Part shown: positions 55,073-62,104 of the stretch, piece by piece | How positions within the stretch are numbered: the first letter of the stretch is position 1 | How the letters are laid out: the number at the start of each line of letters is the position of its first letter | Origin: CAZNPU01 sp964575335 | GTDB taxonomy: Bacteria > Planctomycetota > Phycisphaerae > Phycisphaerales > SM1A02 | DNA length: 63,111 nucleotides | NCBI GenBank assembly: GCA_964575335.1 | Contig: CAZNPU010000017.1 | Coordinates: forward strand, 1 to 63,111 | Direction: 5' to 3' | Made by a program: the position numbers and the translations under genes | The notes under the pieces: model-generated | Database searches by the model: none | Told to the model about the DNA's origin: nothing | The model's input: only the letters and a program-made list of their open reading frames with translations

Positions 55073-55558
55073 GTGCGATTTGCCCTGATTGATGCTGTTC
55101 TTGAACAAACGCCCGATCGCATTGTGGCGATCAAGCAGGTTTCACTTGCAGAGGAGTACCTGGGCGATCATTTTCCGTCATTTCCGATCCTGCCGGGGGT
55201 GATGATGATCGAAACGATGGTGCAGGCAGCCCGGATCATGCTGGCGGCGCGGCCGAAAGCTTCAGCCACGCGGTTTGTGCTGGGCGAGGTCAAGGCGCTC
55301 AAGTTCGGCAACATGGTGCGGCCGGGTGAAGCGCTGGAGGTCGAAGTCACGCTCAACAAAGCCCTTGAGGATGGGTCGTATGCCTGCAAAGGCGTCGGTC
55401 GCGTTCGAAGGCGGGGGGGCAGCAATGCGGCTGGATCGGGCGATGACGACGTCGCGGTCAGCGGGCGGTTCACGATGCGGCCGATACGGATGGACCGGAT
55501 CGAGCCTGAGACCGCGCAACCGCCGCACCACGCTGCATCATCAATTGCTGGCGGATGA
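55073..55558 (+). CDS. FabZ-like 3-hydroxyacyl-ACP dehydratase 1
   Basis: 161 residues from GTG 55073 (VRFALIDAVLEQ is the expected start). The hotdog active site is GDHFPSFPILPGVMMIETMV, with catalytic His33 and Glu47 14 residues apart as in FabZ. A Gly/Asp-rich insert and a Pro/His-rich tail follow the core. It dehydrates beta-hydroxyacyl chains on ACP. It shares the unusual phrase VAIKQVSLAEEYLGDHF with dehydratase 2, suggesting the two arose by duplication around the ACP gene. It belongs to a FabZ-ACP-FabZ cluster with no ketosynthase in the window. Confidence 0.85.
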   Translation: MRFALIDAVLEQTPDRIVAIKQVSLAEEYLGDHFPSFPILPGVMMIETMVQAARIMLAARPKASATRFVLGEVKALKFGNMVRPGEALEVEVTLNKALEDGSYACKGVGRVRRRGGSNAAGSGDDDVAVSGRFTMRPIRMDRIEPETAQPPHHAASSIAGG

Positions 55559-55680
55559 GTCCGGTTCCCTAATTGAAAAACCTCGCGGTCAGCCCCGGCT
55601 ATTTTGGCATTGCGTGCAGGCCAAGTTCAGCGTTCTGTGCTATAACGATACATTATCCAGCCAATGGATGGAGTTGAATC

Positions 55681-56097
55681 ATGCCCGAGACCATGGCGAT
55701 CAGCCGTGAAGAAATCTTCGAAAGCGTGCGCGAGGTGCTGGAAGAGGCTCTGGGAGCCGATCCGGAGGACATCACGCCCGAAGCGACACTGACTGGCGAT
55801 CTGGAAGCCGAGTCGATCGACTTCCTTGACATCGTGTTCCGGCTGGAAAAGCGGTTCTCCACGCCCGCCAAACCGTTCAAGATCTCTCAAGGCGAGCTGT
55901 TCCCGGAGAATCTGATGGAAAACCCCGCGTGGGTGTCCGATGGCAAAATCACCGATGAAGGCATGGCCATGCTCAAGCAGCGCATGCCGCACGTTGATTT
56001 TTCGCGGTTCGAAACCGATCGCGATGTGAACAAGGTGGGCGAGCTGATTACGGTCAAGAGTCTGGTTGACTTCATTGAGCGCAAGCTCAGCGCGTAA
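55681..56097 (+). CDS. Acyl carrier protein with long insertion
   Basis: 138 residues against about 80 for ordinary ACP. The phosphopantetheine site is Ser45 in DLEAESIDFLDIVFRLE (ESID instead of DSLD). After helix II a segment of about 50 residues (FKISQGELFPENLMENPAWV ... MPHVDFSRF) is inserted before the last helix ITVKSLVDFIERKL. It is strongly acidic overall. It presumably carries acyl chains for the two flanking FabZ-like dehydratases. A TATAAC -10-like word lies at 55641-55646. The insertion suggests a dedicated rather than the general ACP. Confidence 0.87.
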   Translation: MPETMAISREEIFESVREVLEEALGADPEDITPEATLTGDLEAESIDFLDIVFRLEKRFSTPAKPFKISQGELFPENLMENPAWVSDGKITDEGMAMLKQRMPHVDFSRFETDRDVNKVGELITVKSLVDFIERKLSA

Positions 56098-56157
56098 TCG
56101 TCGTTGCCTGCGTTATCGTCGTAGTCGTAAGCCGCGAGAAGTTGTGTCGCAGTCGCC

Positions 56158-56685
56158 ATGCGCTGGATGTGGATCGATCAGATCGTTGAGTTTGTCGCCA
56201 ATGAGCGTCTTGTGGCGATCAAGAATGTCTCGCTGGCTGAAGAGCATCTGCACGATCACTTTGCTGCCGACACCAGCGGCGACGCCCAGCCGCTCATGCC
56301 CGCATCGCTGATGATCGAGGGCATGGCCCAGACCGCAGGCATTCTTGTGGGCAGCGTCAACCGCTTTCGCGAGAAGGTCATTCTCGCCAAGATCATCACT
56401 GCGCGATTTAATGCTGATGTCGTGCCCGGTGAGACGATCCGATACGAAGCGCAGCTCGAGCACATGCAGGCTGCCGGCGCGTCAACGACTGGCATCGTCA
56501 AGCGCATGCGGCATCACGGCGCGGGCGCTGGTGCGTGGGAAACCATCGGCCGGGTCGATCTCATGTTCAGCCACCTTGATCAAAACATGGCTGGCCTGGA
56601 GTTTCCGGAAGAAAACTTCGTCTTCTCCGACAACTTTCGCACCATTCTCCGCGCCGCAGGCCTGGCAGACCTCGCCACCGCATAA
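56158..56685 (+). CDS. FabZ-like 3-hydroxyacyl-ACP dehydratase 2
   Basis: 175 residues. Catalytic His34 (HDHFAADTS) and Glu54 (PASLMIEGMAQTAGIL) are present but 20 residues apart, six more than in dehydratase 1, and the usual PG turn is replaced by MPAS. The start MRWMWIDQIVEF and VAIKNVSLAEEHLHDHF parallel its paralogue. It probably acts on the same ACP-bound substrates, or the two form a heteromeric dehydratase as in some lipid and polyketide systems (inferred). It lies 60 bases after the ACP gene. Confidence 0.85.
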   Translation: MRWMWIDQIVEFVANERLVAIKNVSLAEEHLHDHFAADTSGDAQPLMPASLMIEGMAQTAGILVGSVNRFREKVILAKIITARFNADVVPGETIRYEAQLEHMQAAGASTTGIVKRMRHHGAGAGAWETIGRVDLMFSHLDQNMAGLEFPEENFVFSDNFRTILRAAGLADLATA

Positions 56686-56707
56686 CCCCTGCGCCCCACC
56701 CCACACC

Positions 56708-56763
56708 CACGCCGGGGCTGACGACCAAAACCTCAATCAACACGCACGCCGGGTCTGACGACC
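56708..56763. repeat. 19-base direct repeat in the fabZ-coaD gap
   Basis: CACGCCGGGGCTGACGACC (56708-56726) and CACGCCGGGTCTGACGACC (56745-56763), one mismatch, 37-base period. Part of an unusual C-rich 518-base gap (56686-57203) with no supported ORF. Confidence 0.6.
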
Positions 56764-56814
56764 GAAGGGAGGAAGACCCGGATCACTCCACTCCTCACAC
56801 CGCTTCCATCTCCA

Positions 56815-56845
56815 CCCCCTCTCACTCCCCACCCCGCCACCCCCC
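56815..56845 (-). promoter_or_regulatory. G-quadruplex motif on the minus strand
   Basis: The plus strand carries four C-runs (C5 56815-56819, C4 56827-56830, C4 56832-56835, C6 56840-56845) with loops of 7, 1 and 4 bases. The minus strand therefore meets the standard G4 pattern with runs of four or more. Confidence 0.65.
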
Positions 56846-56876
56846 AAAAAGCACAACGGCCCCTCGCAAGGGACCG
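56846..56876 (-). terminator. Minus-strand terminator-like hairpin 2
   Basis: On the minus strand CGGTCCC - TTGCGA - GGGGCCG (seven pairs, one G-U) followed by TTGTGCTTTTT. It lies downstream of hairpin 1 and directly before the G-quadruplex motif. Confidence 0.55.
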
Positions 56877-56911
56877 CTGCAGGTTCGGCCGCACACGCAG
56901 CCACGGGCAAC

Positions 56912-56949
56912 AAAAAGGCCCCGACCGGGGAGGCAAACCGTCCGGGGCC
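56912..56949 (-). terminator. Minus-strand terminator-like hairpin 1
   Basis: On the minus strand GGCCCCG (56949-56943), 19-base loop, CGGGGCC (56923-56917), then TTTTTGTTG. A good intrinsic terminator, yet no minus-strand protein gene precedes it: the next gene to the right (coaD) is on the plus strand. Confidence 0.6.
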
Positions 56950-57070
56950 GATCCAGGGGGCTCGTTCCACCCATGAATCGAACTTTCCAATTCAGATTCG
57001 CCTCCTGCAACTCCGGTAAGACAGGAATGCAGCCATCCCGTTCAGCGCTGAGGCCTGTTCGGATTAGGCA
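56912..57070 (-). ncRNA. Candidate structured small RNA (weak)
   Basis: The stretch upstream of the two minus-strand terminators contains nested complementarity. CTGCA...TGCAG (57007-57033 region) lies inside GCCTC...GAGGC, and both lie inside a longer imperfect pairing of 56987-57000 with 57056-57067. It reads on either strand as an elongated hairpin. It does not match the SRP RNA apex, tmRNA or tRNA. It is listed because of structure plus terminator, with no promoter or homology support. Confidence 0.3.
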
Positions 57071-57188
57071 GTATGCGAAAGAAACTCGGTTGTTTGCTTG
57101 CTCGTGCTCTGCCTGCAGCCGCACAAGCTGACTGTCCCTGCCCCAGTCCTATCCCAGCCCGATTCCAGCAGCCATCCACGCCCAGCCG

Positions 57189-57194
57189 TACAAT
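57189..57194 (+). promoter_or_regulatory. Candidate -10 of coaD (leaderless arrangement)
   Basis: TACAAT, nine bases before ATG 57204; no Shine-Dalgarno between them and only a poor -35. The upstream 57134-57160 segment has several C-runs (a near G-quadruplex on the minus strand). Confidence 0.4.
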
Positions 57195-57203
57195 TCACCA
57201 ACC

Positions 57204-57788
57204 ATGTCCAACGCCAGCGATGACCGCACGCAACGAGAACACCTGGCCATCTATGCCGGTTCGTTTGACCCGATAACGCGGGGCCACCTTGATGTGCTCT
57301 CACGTGCCCGGCGACTGTTCGACCGCATCATTCTTGCCATCGGCCATAATCCCGATAAGGCAGCCCTGTTCACGCCCGAAGAGCGGTTGGACATGGCGAC
57401 AGCACTGGTCAGCGAAATGCTTGAGGCTGATCCGACCGGCTGCCCGGTGTACGTGGAGCGATACGACGGCCTGACCGTCGATTTTGCCCGGCGCGTCAAA
57501 GCCGTCGCACTGGTGCGCGGCATCCGGAACATCACCGACGTCGCCAACGAATGCCAGCTCGCCATCACCAACCGCCATCTCGCCGACATCGAAACCGTCT
57601 TCATCGTCACCGGTGAGGCGTATGCCTACACCAGCTCAAGCCTCATTCGTCAGGTTGCAGCGCTTGGCGGTTCGCTCGATCAACTGCGCGACATCGTGCC
57701 CGAACTGGTCATCCAGCGTCTCAAACAAAAGCAGGACGATCCTCATCGCCCGCTCAGCCGCCTGGCAAGCGATCAGCTCGTTGAGTAG
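57204..57788 (+). CDS. coaD: Phosphopantetheine adenylyltransferase (PPAT)
   Basis: 194 residues. The nucleotidyltransferase start AIYAGSFDPITRGHLDVLSR has the TxGH motif (His28). VERYDGLTVDFARRVKAVAL, LVRGIRNITDVANECQLAIT and AYTSSSLIRQVAALGGSL match CoaD throughout. It transfers AMP from ATP to 4'-phosphopantetheine, the penultimate step of CoA synthesis, and thereby also supplies the ACP prosthetic group. The C-terminal tail of about 25 residues is longer than usual. Confidence 0.96.
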   Translation: MSNASDDRTQREHLAIYAGSFDPITRGHLDVLSRARRLFDRIILAIGHNPDKAALFTPEERLDMATALVSEMLEADPTGCPVYVERYDGLTVDFARRVKAVALVRGIRNITDVANECQLAITNRHLADIETVFIVTGEAYAYTSSSLIRQVAALGGSLDQLRDIVPELVIQRLKQKQDDPHRPLSRLASDQLVE

Positions 57789-57912
57789 CAGGTGCATGCT
57801 CATTGACTGACTTCAATTGCCGCCTGCTGCGCATCGTGCGCAGCGATCCCAATGAAGCTGCGCTTCACGCCGCGGGCGATCCCATCATTCATTGCTGCTG
57901 GGGCGCAGCTGT

Positions 57913-59553
57913 TTATTGGAAATCGTCGCGATATCGAATCTGAAAATCGTAGAGCTGCGCCAACTCGCCTGCGGAAAGGTCAGCCAGATTGTTGAAGCGA
58001 TCGATGATCGGCTGCGGATTGTCCAGCGCCAGTTCGCCCAGCAGCTTGAATTTGTGCGCGAGAATGTCCTTGAGATCGGCGGTGGTATTGCGCGCGTGGC
58101 CTGCGGGATACATCACCAAACCCGTGTCATACGTTGCGCCATCGGTTGTTGTGATAACAATGGACGTGGGAATGCCGTCGGGATACTTGGCGTCGTATTC
58201 CGGCCCGCCGTGCTCGAACGTGATCTTCTTCATCAGCGCGCGTGTCAGCGGGTGGAAGATTGCGCTGTCGTCTTCCTTGTAGTCGTACGGCGAGAGCATG
58301 AGGGCCTTCCAGATGCTGTCGTTCGCGCCGCCGCCTGCAGGAAGCGAGCCGTGCTGCGCTTTGTACTCTAATGCCTTGCGCAGCAATGTGGCGACGATGT
58401 ACGCCATGGAATGGTCCGCCGACTGGCGCGTCCTGGGGTCCATCTTCGCCGGGTTGCCGATGATTCCGAATGCCGGCTCATAGGCAAGGATGCGAATGGA
58501 GCTGATCTTGTTGCCTTGCGGATCGTCAAGCAGGTCCGGATGCTTGGCGACCTGATCGATCATGCCCTGCAGCGCGCCTGCGGACTGATGCTCGTAGAGG
58601 CCCAGCTTGAAGTGCATGCCCATGACCGCAAAGTCATCGCCGGTGTGTGAGAGCACCAGATCGAACGGCGAGGGCGCCATTTCAATCCAGCGATCCTTGC
58701 CGGTGGTGGTGGGTTCAAAGAACCGGAAGATGGCTTCGGGGTTTCGGAAGATGTCCTTGGGGCCGATGAAGCCGCGCATCGAGCGCTGCATGCACAGCAC
58801 CGCTGCTTCGGTGGAGATGGCGGCGCTTGCGCCTTTGGAGTCGCTGAGCTGCTTGCCCGCTCGAATGGCCCGCCAGGGAATGTAGTGGGCCACGAACATG
58901 CCGATGGCCGACTCAATCTGTTCGGGCGTCGCGCCGAGCATGGCGCCATACATCGCAGCGGAAGCGATCGCGCCATGGACGACGTGGTCGATCTTGTAGG
59001 TCTTGAGCGAGAACACTTCCGCAAGCCTGCCGCGGATTTCATCCAGGCACACCATGCCGCGCAGGGCATAAGCGCCGTCTTTGCCAGCCAGTTGCGCAGC
59101 AGCGACGGCGACGGGGTAAAAGTCGTTGTGGCCGAACTCGCCGGCCGTGTGCCCCAGCGCGGGATTGAAGCCGAAGTTGGTGCCGTTGGAATCCCACTCG
59201 CGCACTGCTGCGGAATTGGCCACGATGGCCTTCTCCGGTGCAACGGGCGCGTTTGAACCGAACACCGGCACGCCGTGGCCGGCTGGGCGCGGGTAATCAG
59301 CTGCTTCCTCGCGCAGCAGACGGGGCGCGTTGGTGCCCAAAGCAATGGCGGACAAGCCGCACAACACGCTGTCGGTGTGGAACATGAGCGTGCGATCGAG
59401 CACCGCCTGACCGGGCTGGCCGATTCTGCCTGCCATGAAATCGCAGGCAAATTGGCCGATGCCGAGCGCTTGGTTGGAATCGCGCGGCAGCAGGACAGCG
59501 GTGGCGGTGTCAATGTCAAGCGTCTGAGCGGATGCGGTGGCAGCAGTGGTCAT
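57913..59553 (-). CDS. MmgE/PrpD family protein (2-methylcitrate dehydratase-like)
   Basis: 546 residues from ATG 59553 (a TTG lies four codons before). Conserved stretches: VLDRTLMFHTDSVLCGLSAI, AAVREWDSNGTNFGFNPALG, GHNDFYPVAVAAAQ, IDHVVHGAIASAAMYGAML, KQLSDSKGASAAIST and MDPRTRQSADHSMAYIVATL. The family dehydrates 2-methylcitrate or related acids and is iron-independent. prpB and prpC are not adjacent, so the substrate is not fixed. The start region lacks a signal. The 463-base gap to the right contains the G-quadruplex motif of the next gene and nothing else clear. Confidence 0.87.
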   Translation of the reverse strand: MTTAATASAQTLDIDTATAVLLPRDSNQALGIGQFACDFMAGRIGQPGQAVLDRTLMFHTDSVLCGLSAIALGTNAPRLLREEAADYPRPAGHGVPVFGSNAPVAPEKAIVANSAAVREWDSNGTNFGFNPALGHTAGEFGHNDFYPVAVAAAQLAGKDGAYALRGMVCLDEIRGRLAEVFSLKTYKIDHVVHGAIASAAMYGAMLGATPEQIESAIGMFVAHYIPWRAIRAGKQLSDSKGASAAISTEAAVLCMQRSMRGFIGPKDIFRNPEAIFRFFEPTTTGKDRWIEMAPSPFDLVLSHTGDDFAVMGMHFKLGLYEHQSAGALQGMIDQVAKHPDLLDDPQGNKISSIRILAYEPAFGIIGNPAKMDPRTRQSADHSMAYIVATLLRKALEYKAQHGSLPAGGGANDSIWKALMLSPYDYKEDDSAIFHPLTRALMKKITFEHGGPEYDAKYPDGIPTSIVITTTDGATYDTGLVMYPAGHARNTTADLKDILAHKFKLLGELALDNPQPIIDRFNNLADLSAGELAQLYDFQIRYRDDFQ

Positions 59554-59960
59554 GGCAGTAGTCAATCAAAATGCAAAGGTGAAATGGCAGATGCAACAGT
59601 ATCCCCCATCTGTCGATTGCCGCAACCGGTGCAAATGCGGGATTGCCCAGCCTCACCGCGCCGCGCAAGGCAAAAACATGGCAAACAGCGTGCAGCATGA
59701 CCGCTGCAACCGCGCGCCAGCAGCGATGGAGATTCAATTGTCACAAAGCCGGTTGCGCAGGGTTGACTTGCGGCGTTTCACATCCCCGTCGCGTGAAAGC
59801 GGTTTCGATCAACTTTCAGAGTCGTATTCCACTGCCCGCAATGCCTTGCCATAATGCGGCCAGGCAGATGCAGGGCAGAATCTGGAAAAGCCAGAGCCGT
59901 TGATGAATGCAGCGGTGACGCGCCGGCGCGATGACTTTGCCGCTTGCTTGCCAGTTTCAT

Positions 59961-59987
59961 CCCATCCCACCCAGCCCATCCCGTCCC
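59961..59987 (-). promoter_or_regulatory. Strong G-quadruplex motif upstream of the SRPBCC gene
   Basis: Six CCC runs on the plus strand (59961, 59966, 59970, 59975, 59980, 59985) with loops of only one or two bases, so the minus strand has six GGG runs in 27 bases. It lies 30 bases before the start codon and just before the ribosome-binding site. Confidence 0.75.
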
Positions 59988-60016
59988 ATCCACGCAGTGA
60001 TCCTGAGGAATCCGTC

Positions 60017-61117
60017 ATGAACCGATCGACAACGTGTGCCCGATCCATCGCAATCGCGCTTGCCGCCGGCGGGGCGGTCATGACGGCAGCGGCAACGGCG
60101 ACAGCGGTTGCAACTGATGCGCCCTCGCGCACACTCGTTCACCAGGCGGTGATCGATGCGCCGGTGCAGGATGTGTGGTGGGCGTTTACGACCGCGGAAG
60201 GCTTCAGCATGTGGGCTGCGCCGAAGGTTGAGGTGGATTTTCGCATCGGCGGCGAGATTCGCTCCAGTTACAACGTCGAATCCAACCTTGCGGATGAGCA
60301 TGCCATCGTCAACCGCATTCTCAGCTACGAACCGCAGCGCATGCTGAGCATCCAGAACGTGCAGGCCCCTTCAGGCTTCAAGCACGCGGAACTGTTCCAT
60401 CAGACCTGGAGCGTCATTGAATTTGAACCGCTCAACGAGCAGCAGACGCGCGTGCATATGACCGGCCACAACTATGGCTATGGTCCAGCGTGGGACGTCG
60501 TGCATGCCCATTTTGAGCAAGGCAACGCCTACGTGCTCCAGCGGCTCCAGCAGGTCATGGCGGCGCGCTCGGCTGAGCCGGCCAAGGACGATCACGCGCA
60601 CGTCGAGACGCCGCGTGCATCGCTCAAACCGGTTGAATGCGACGTTCTCATTAGCGCAACGCGCGAGCAGGTATGGCAGGCGTGGACGACCGATGAAGGC
60701 ATTCAGTTATTCTTTGCGCCGGATTCCAAAGTCGAACTGACGATCAGCGGCCCGTTTGAGATGTACTTTGCTCCTGAAGCGCCGGAAGGCCAGCGCGGTT
60801 CGGAGGGCTGTCGAATTCTGACGTATTCGCCTCAGCGGATGTTGTCATTCAGTTGGAACGCCCCGCCTTCGCTGCCCAACGCAAGACAACATCACACGTG
60901 GATCGTCCTGTGGCTGGATGATGATGCCGCTGCCGCCGACGCTGATTCGCCTTCTTCGCCACGAACGCGCGTGCGTTTGAAGCAGATGGGCTTTGCGGAG
61001 CTTGCTGCGGCACATCCTGAGCATGCTGCGGAATTTGAGCAGGCTCGAGACTATTTTAATCGCGTCTGGCCTCATGTGCTGACGAGCCTTCAGCGGCACT
61101 TTGACCGCGAGCGATAG
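60017..61117 (+). CDS. Exported protein with two SRPBCC (AHSA1-like) domains
   Basis: 366 residues from ATG 60017, with GAGGA seven bases upstream. The signal-like start CARSIAIALAAGGAVMTAAA suggests export. Two AHSA1-type domains follow: one from VHQAVIDAPVQDVWWAFTTA, with EGFSMWAAPKVEVDFRIGGE; the other from PVECDVLISATREQVWQAWT, with TDEGIQLFFAPDSKVELTIS. Each ends with a long C-terminal helix. The fold encloses a hydrophobic cavity for lipids or small molecules; ligand unknown. Most AHSA1-like proteins are cytosolic and single-domain, so the tandem exported form is less usual. Confidence 0.82.
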   Translation: MNRSTTCARSIAIALAAGGAVMTAAATATAVATDAPSRTLVHQAVIDAPVQDVWWAFTTAEGFSMWAAPKVEVDFRIGGEIRSSYNVESNLADEHAIVNRILSYEPQRMLSIQNVQAPSGFKHAELFHQTWSVIEFEPLNEQQTRVHMTGHNYGYGPAWDVVHAHFEQGNAYVLQRLQQVMAARSAEPAKDDHAHVETPRASLKPVECDVLISATREQVWQAWTTDEGIQLFFAPDSKVELTISGPFEMYFAPEAPEGQRGSEGCRILTYSPQRMLSFSWNAPPSLPNARQHHTWIVLWLDDDAAAADADSPSSPRTRVRLKQMGFAELAAAHPEHAAEFEQARDYFNRVWPHVLTSLQRHFDRER

Positions 61118-61176
61118 CAGCAAACAGCAGCATCAGCGCTGCTTTGGGCGTATGTGCGGTGAATTCGGTCTCATCG

Positions 61177-62100
61177 CTATCGCTGGGCGCGTCGCCGGAG
61201 TGCAGCCAGATATGCAAAGCCGATCAGGCCTGCTGCTGCGACCACAAGCAGTTCTGCAGCGCGCATGAGCAGATCGGCGGTGATGCCCAGAGCCATGTGA
61301 TATGACGTCAACAGCGGCGCAACCAGCCCTACGCCCCATTCCCGCAAGCCAAGGCCGTTGCTGACCAGCGGCACCATCGTGGCGATGACGCCGATGCAGG
61401 CAAACGCCAGCGCGCCGGCAGCGTTGATGGGCGCTCCAATCAGCGCAAAGGCTGCGTAGTACCGCAGTGCGCTCAGCAGCACTTCAGCGTATCGCAATGC
61501 TGCAGCCAGCAGCAGTGAGCGAAGTCTGCTGCTTACGATGCTGCCAAGCACAAGCGCAGGCAACGGCAGCGGCGCGACCCACCACGGATTCAGCGACAAG
61601 CTCAGTGCAAGCAGCACCGTCACTGAAAGATACCCCGCAGTGAGGACGCTCATGCCCGTTGCCTGCAGGATGACCCGCACCGAGTCGCCCACAGCAATCT
61701 GGTTGACCGCCTTGTGATAGGCCACGCGGCCAAAAAGCCCCGGTCGCATGGGCAGATAGTTCGCCAGCATGGTCGAGGCGATCAGCGCCTGCATTTCCCA
61801 CCACCCGACTTTTCCGTAGCGCGACGTCAGCAGATGAAACATCGCGCCCGACAGCAGAAGGTTCGCCGCCATCGTGCCGCAGAGAATGGTCAAAAAAATC
61901 AGCAGATGCGAACGAGGCTGGCCTGCGATTGCCTGGGCAGCCTGATGAACAACATCGCGCTGCAGCAGAAGCATGACCGCAGCAGCGACAAGCAGCGCTG
62001 CTCCGATCGCCAGCCCTGCGCGCCGCGTCCAGAGAGTGCGCCGAATGATCGCCGGCTCAGCCGTTGACGCATCGCTGTCGGTTGCAACGGCTGGCGTCAT
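61177..62100 (-). CDS. Lysylphosphatidylglycerol synthase-TM / flippase-like membrane protein
   Basis: 307 residues with about eight membrane helices after a 27-residue cytosolic start. Segments STMLANYLPMRPGLFGRVAY and PLVSNGLGLREWGVGLVAPL resemble the two conserved loops (ANYLPxRxG-xxR and GLGxREW/xxG) of the UPF0104/LPG_synthase_TM family. Members flip or transport lipids; this one lacks the soluble synthase domain. Four bases separate its ATG from the stop of the upstream gene, so both are in one operon. Confidence 0.75.
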   Translation of the reverse strand: MTPAVATDSDASTAEPAIIRRTLWTRRAGLAIGAALLVAAAVMLLLQRDVVHQAAQAIAGQPRSHLLIFLTILCGTMAANLLLSGAMFHLLTSRYGKVGWWEMQALIASTMLANYLPMRPGLFGRVAYHKAVNQIAVGDSVRVILQATGMSVLTAGYLSVTVLLALSLSLNPWWVAPLPLPALVLGSIVSSRLRSLLLAAALRYAEVLLSALRYYAAFALIGAPINAAGALAFACIGVIATMVPLVSNGLGLREWGVGLVAPLLTSYHMALGITADLLMRAAELLVVAAAGLIGFAYLAALRRRAQR

Positions 62101-62104
62101 CGGT

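Noticed and set aside
56955..56990. TTCGATTC on the minus strand as a tRNA T-loop
   Set aside because: The flanking bases do not pair into a T-stem, and no acceptor stem or anticodon arm can be built.
56980..57070. Possible SRP RNA (GACAGGAATGCAGCC resembles the conserved apex)
   Set aside because: The GNRA-capped apex and the paired GGUCAGG element are missing; only the GCAGCC end matches.
56822..57124. 100-codon minus-strand frame in the fabZ-coaD gap
   Set aside because: It runs through both terminator hairpins and the G-rich tract, and translates to Gly/Arg/Cys-rich sequence without similarity.
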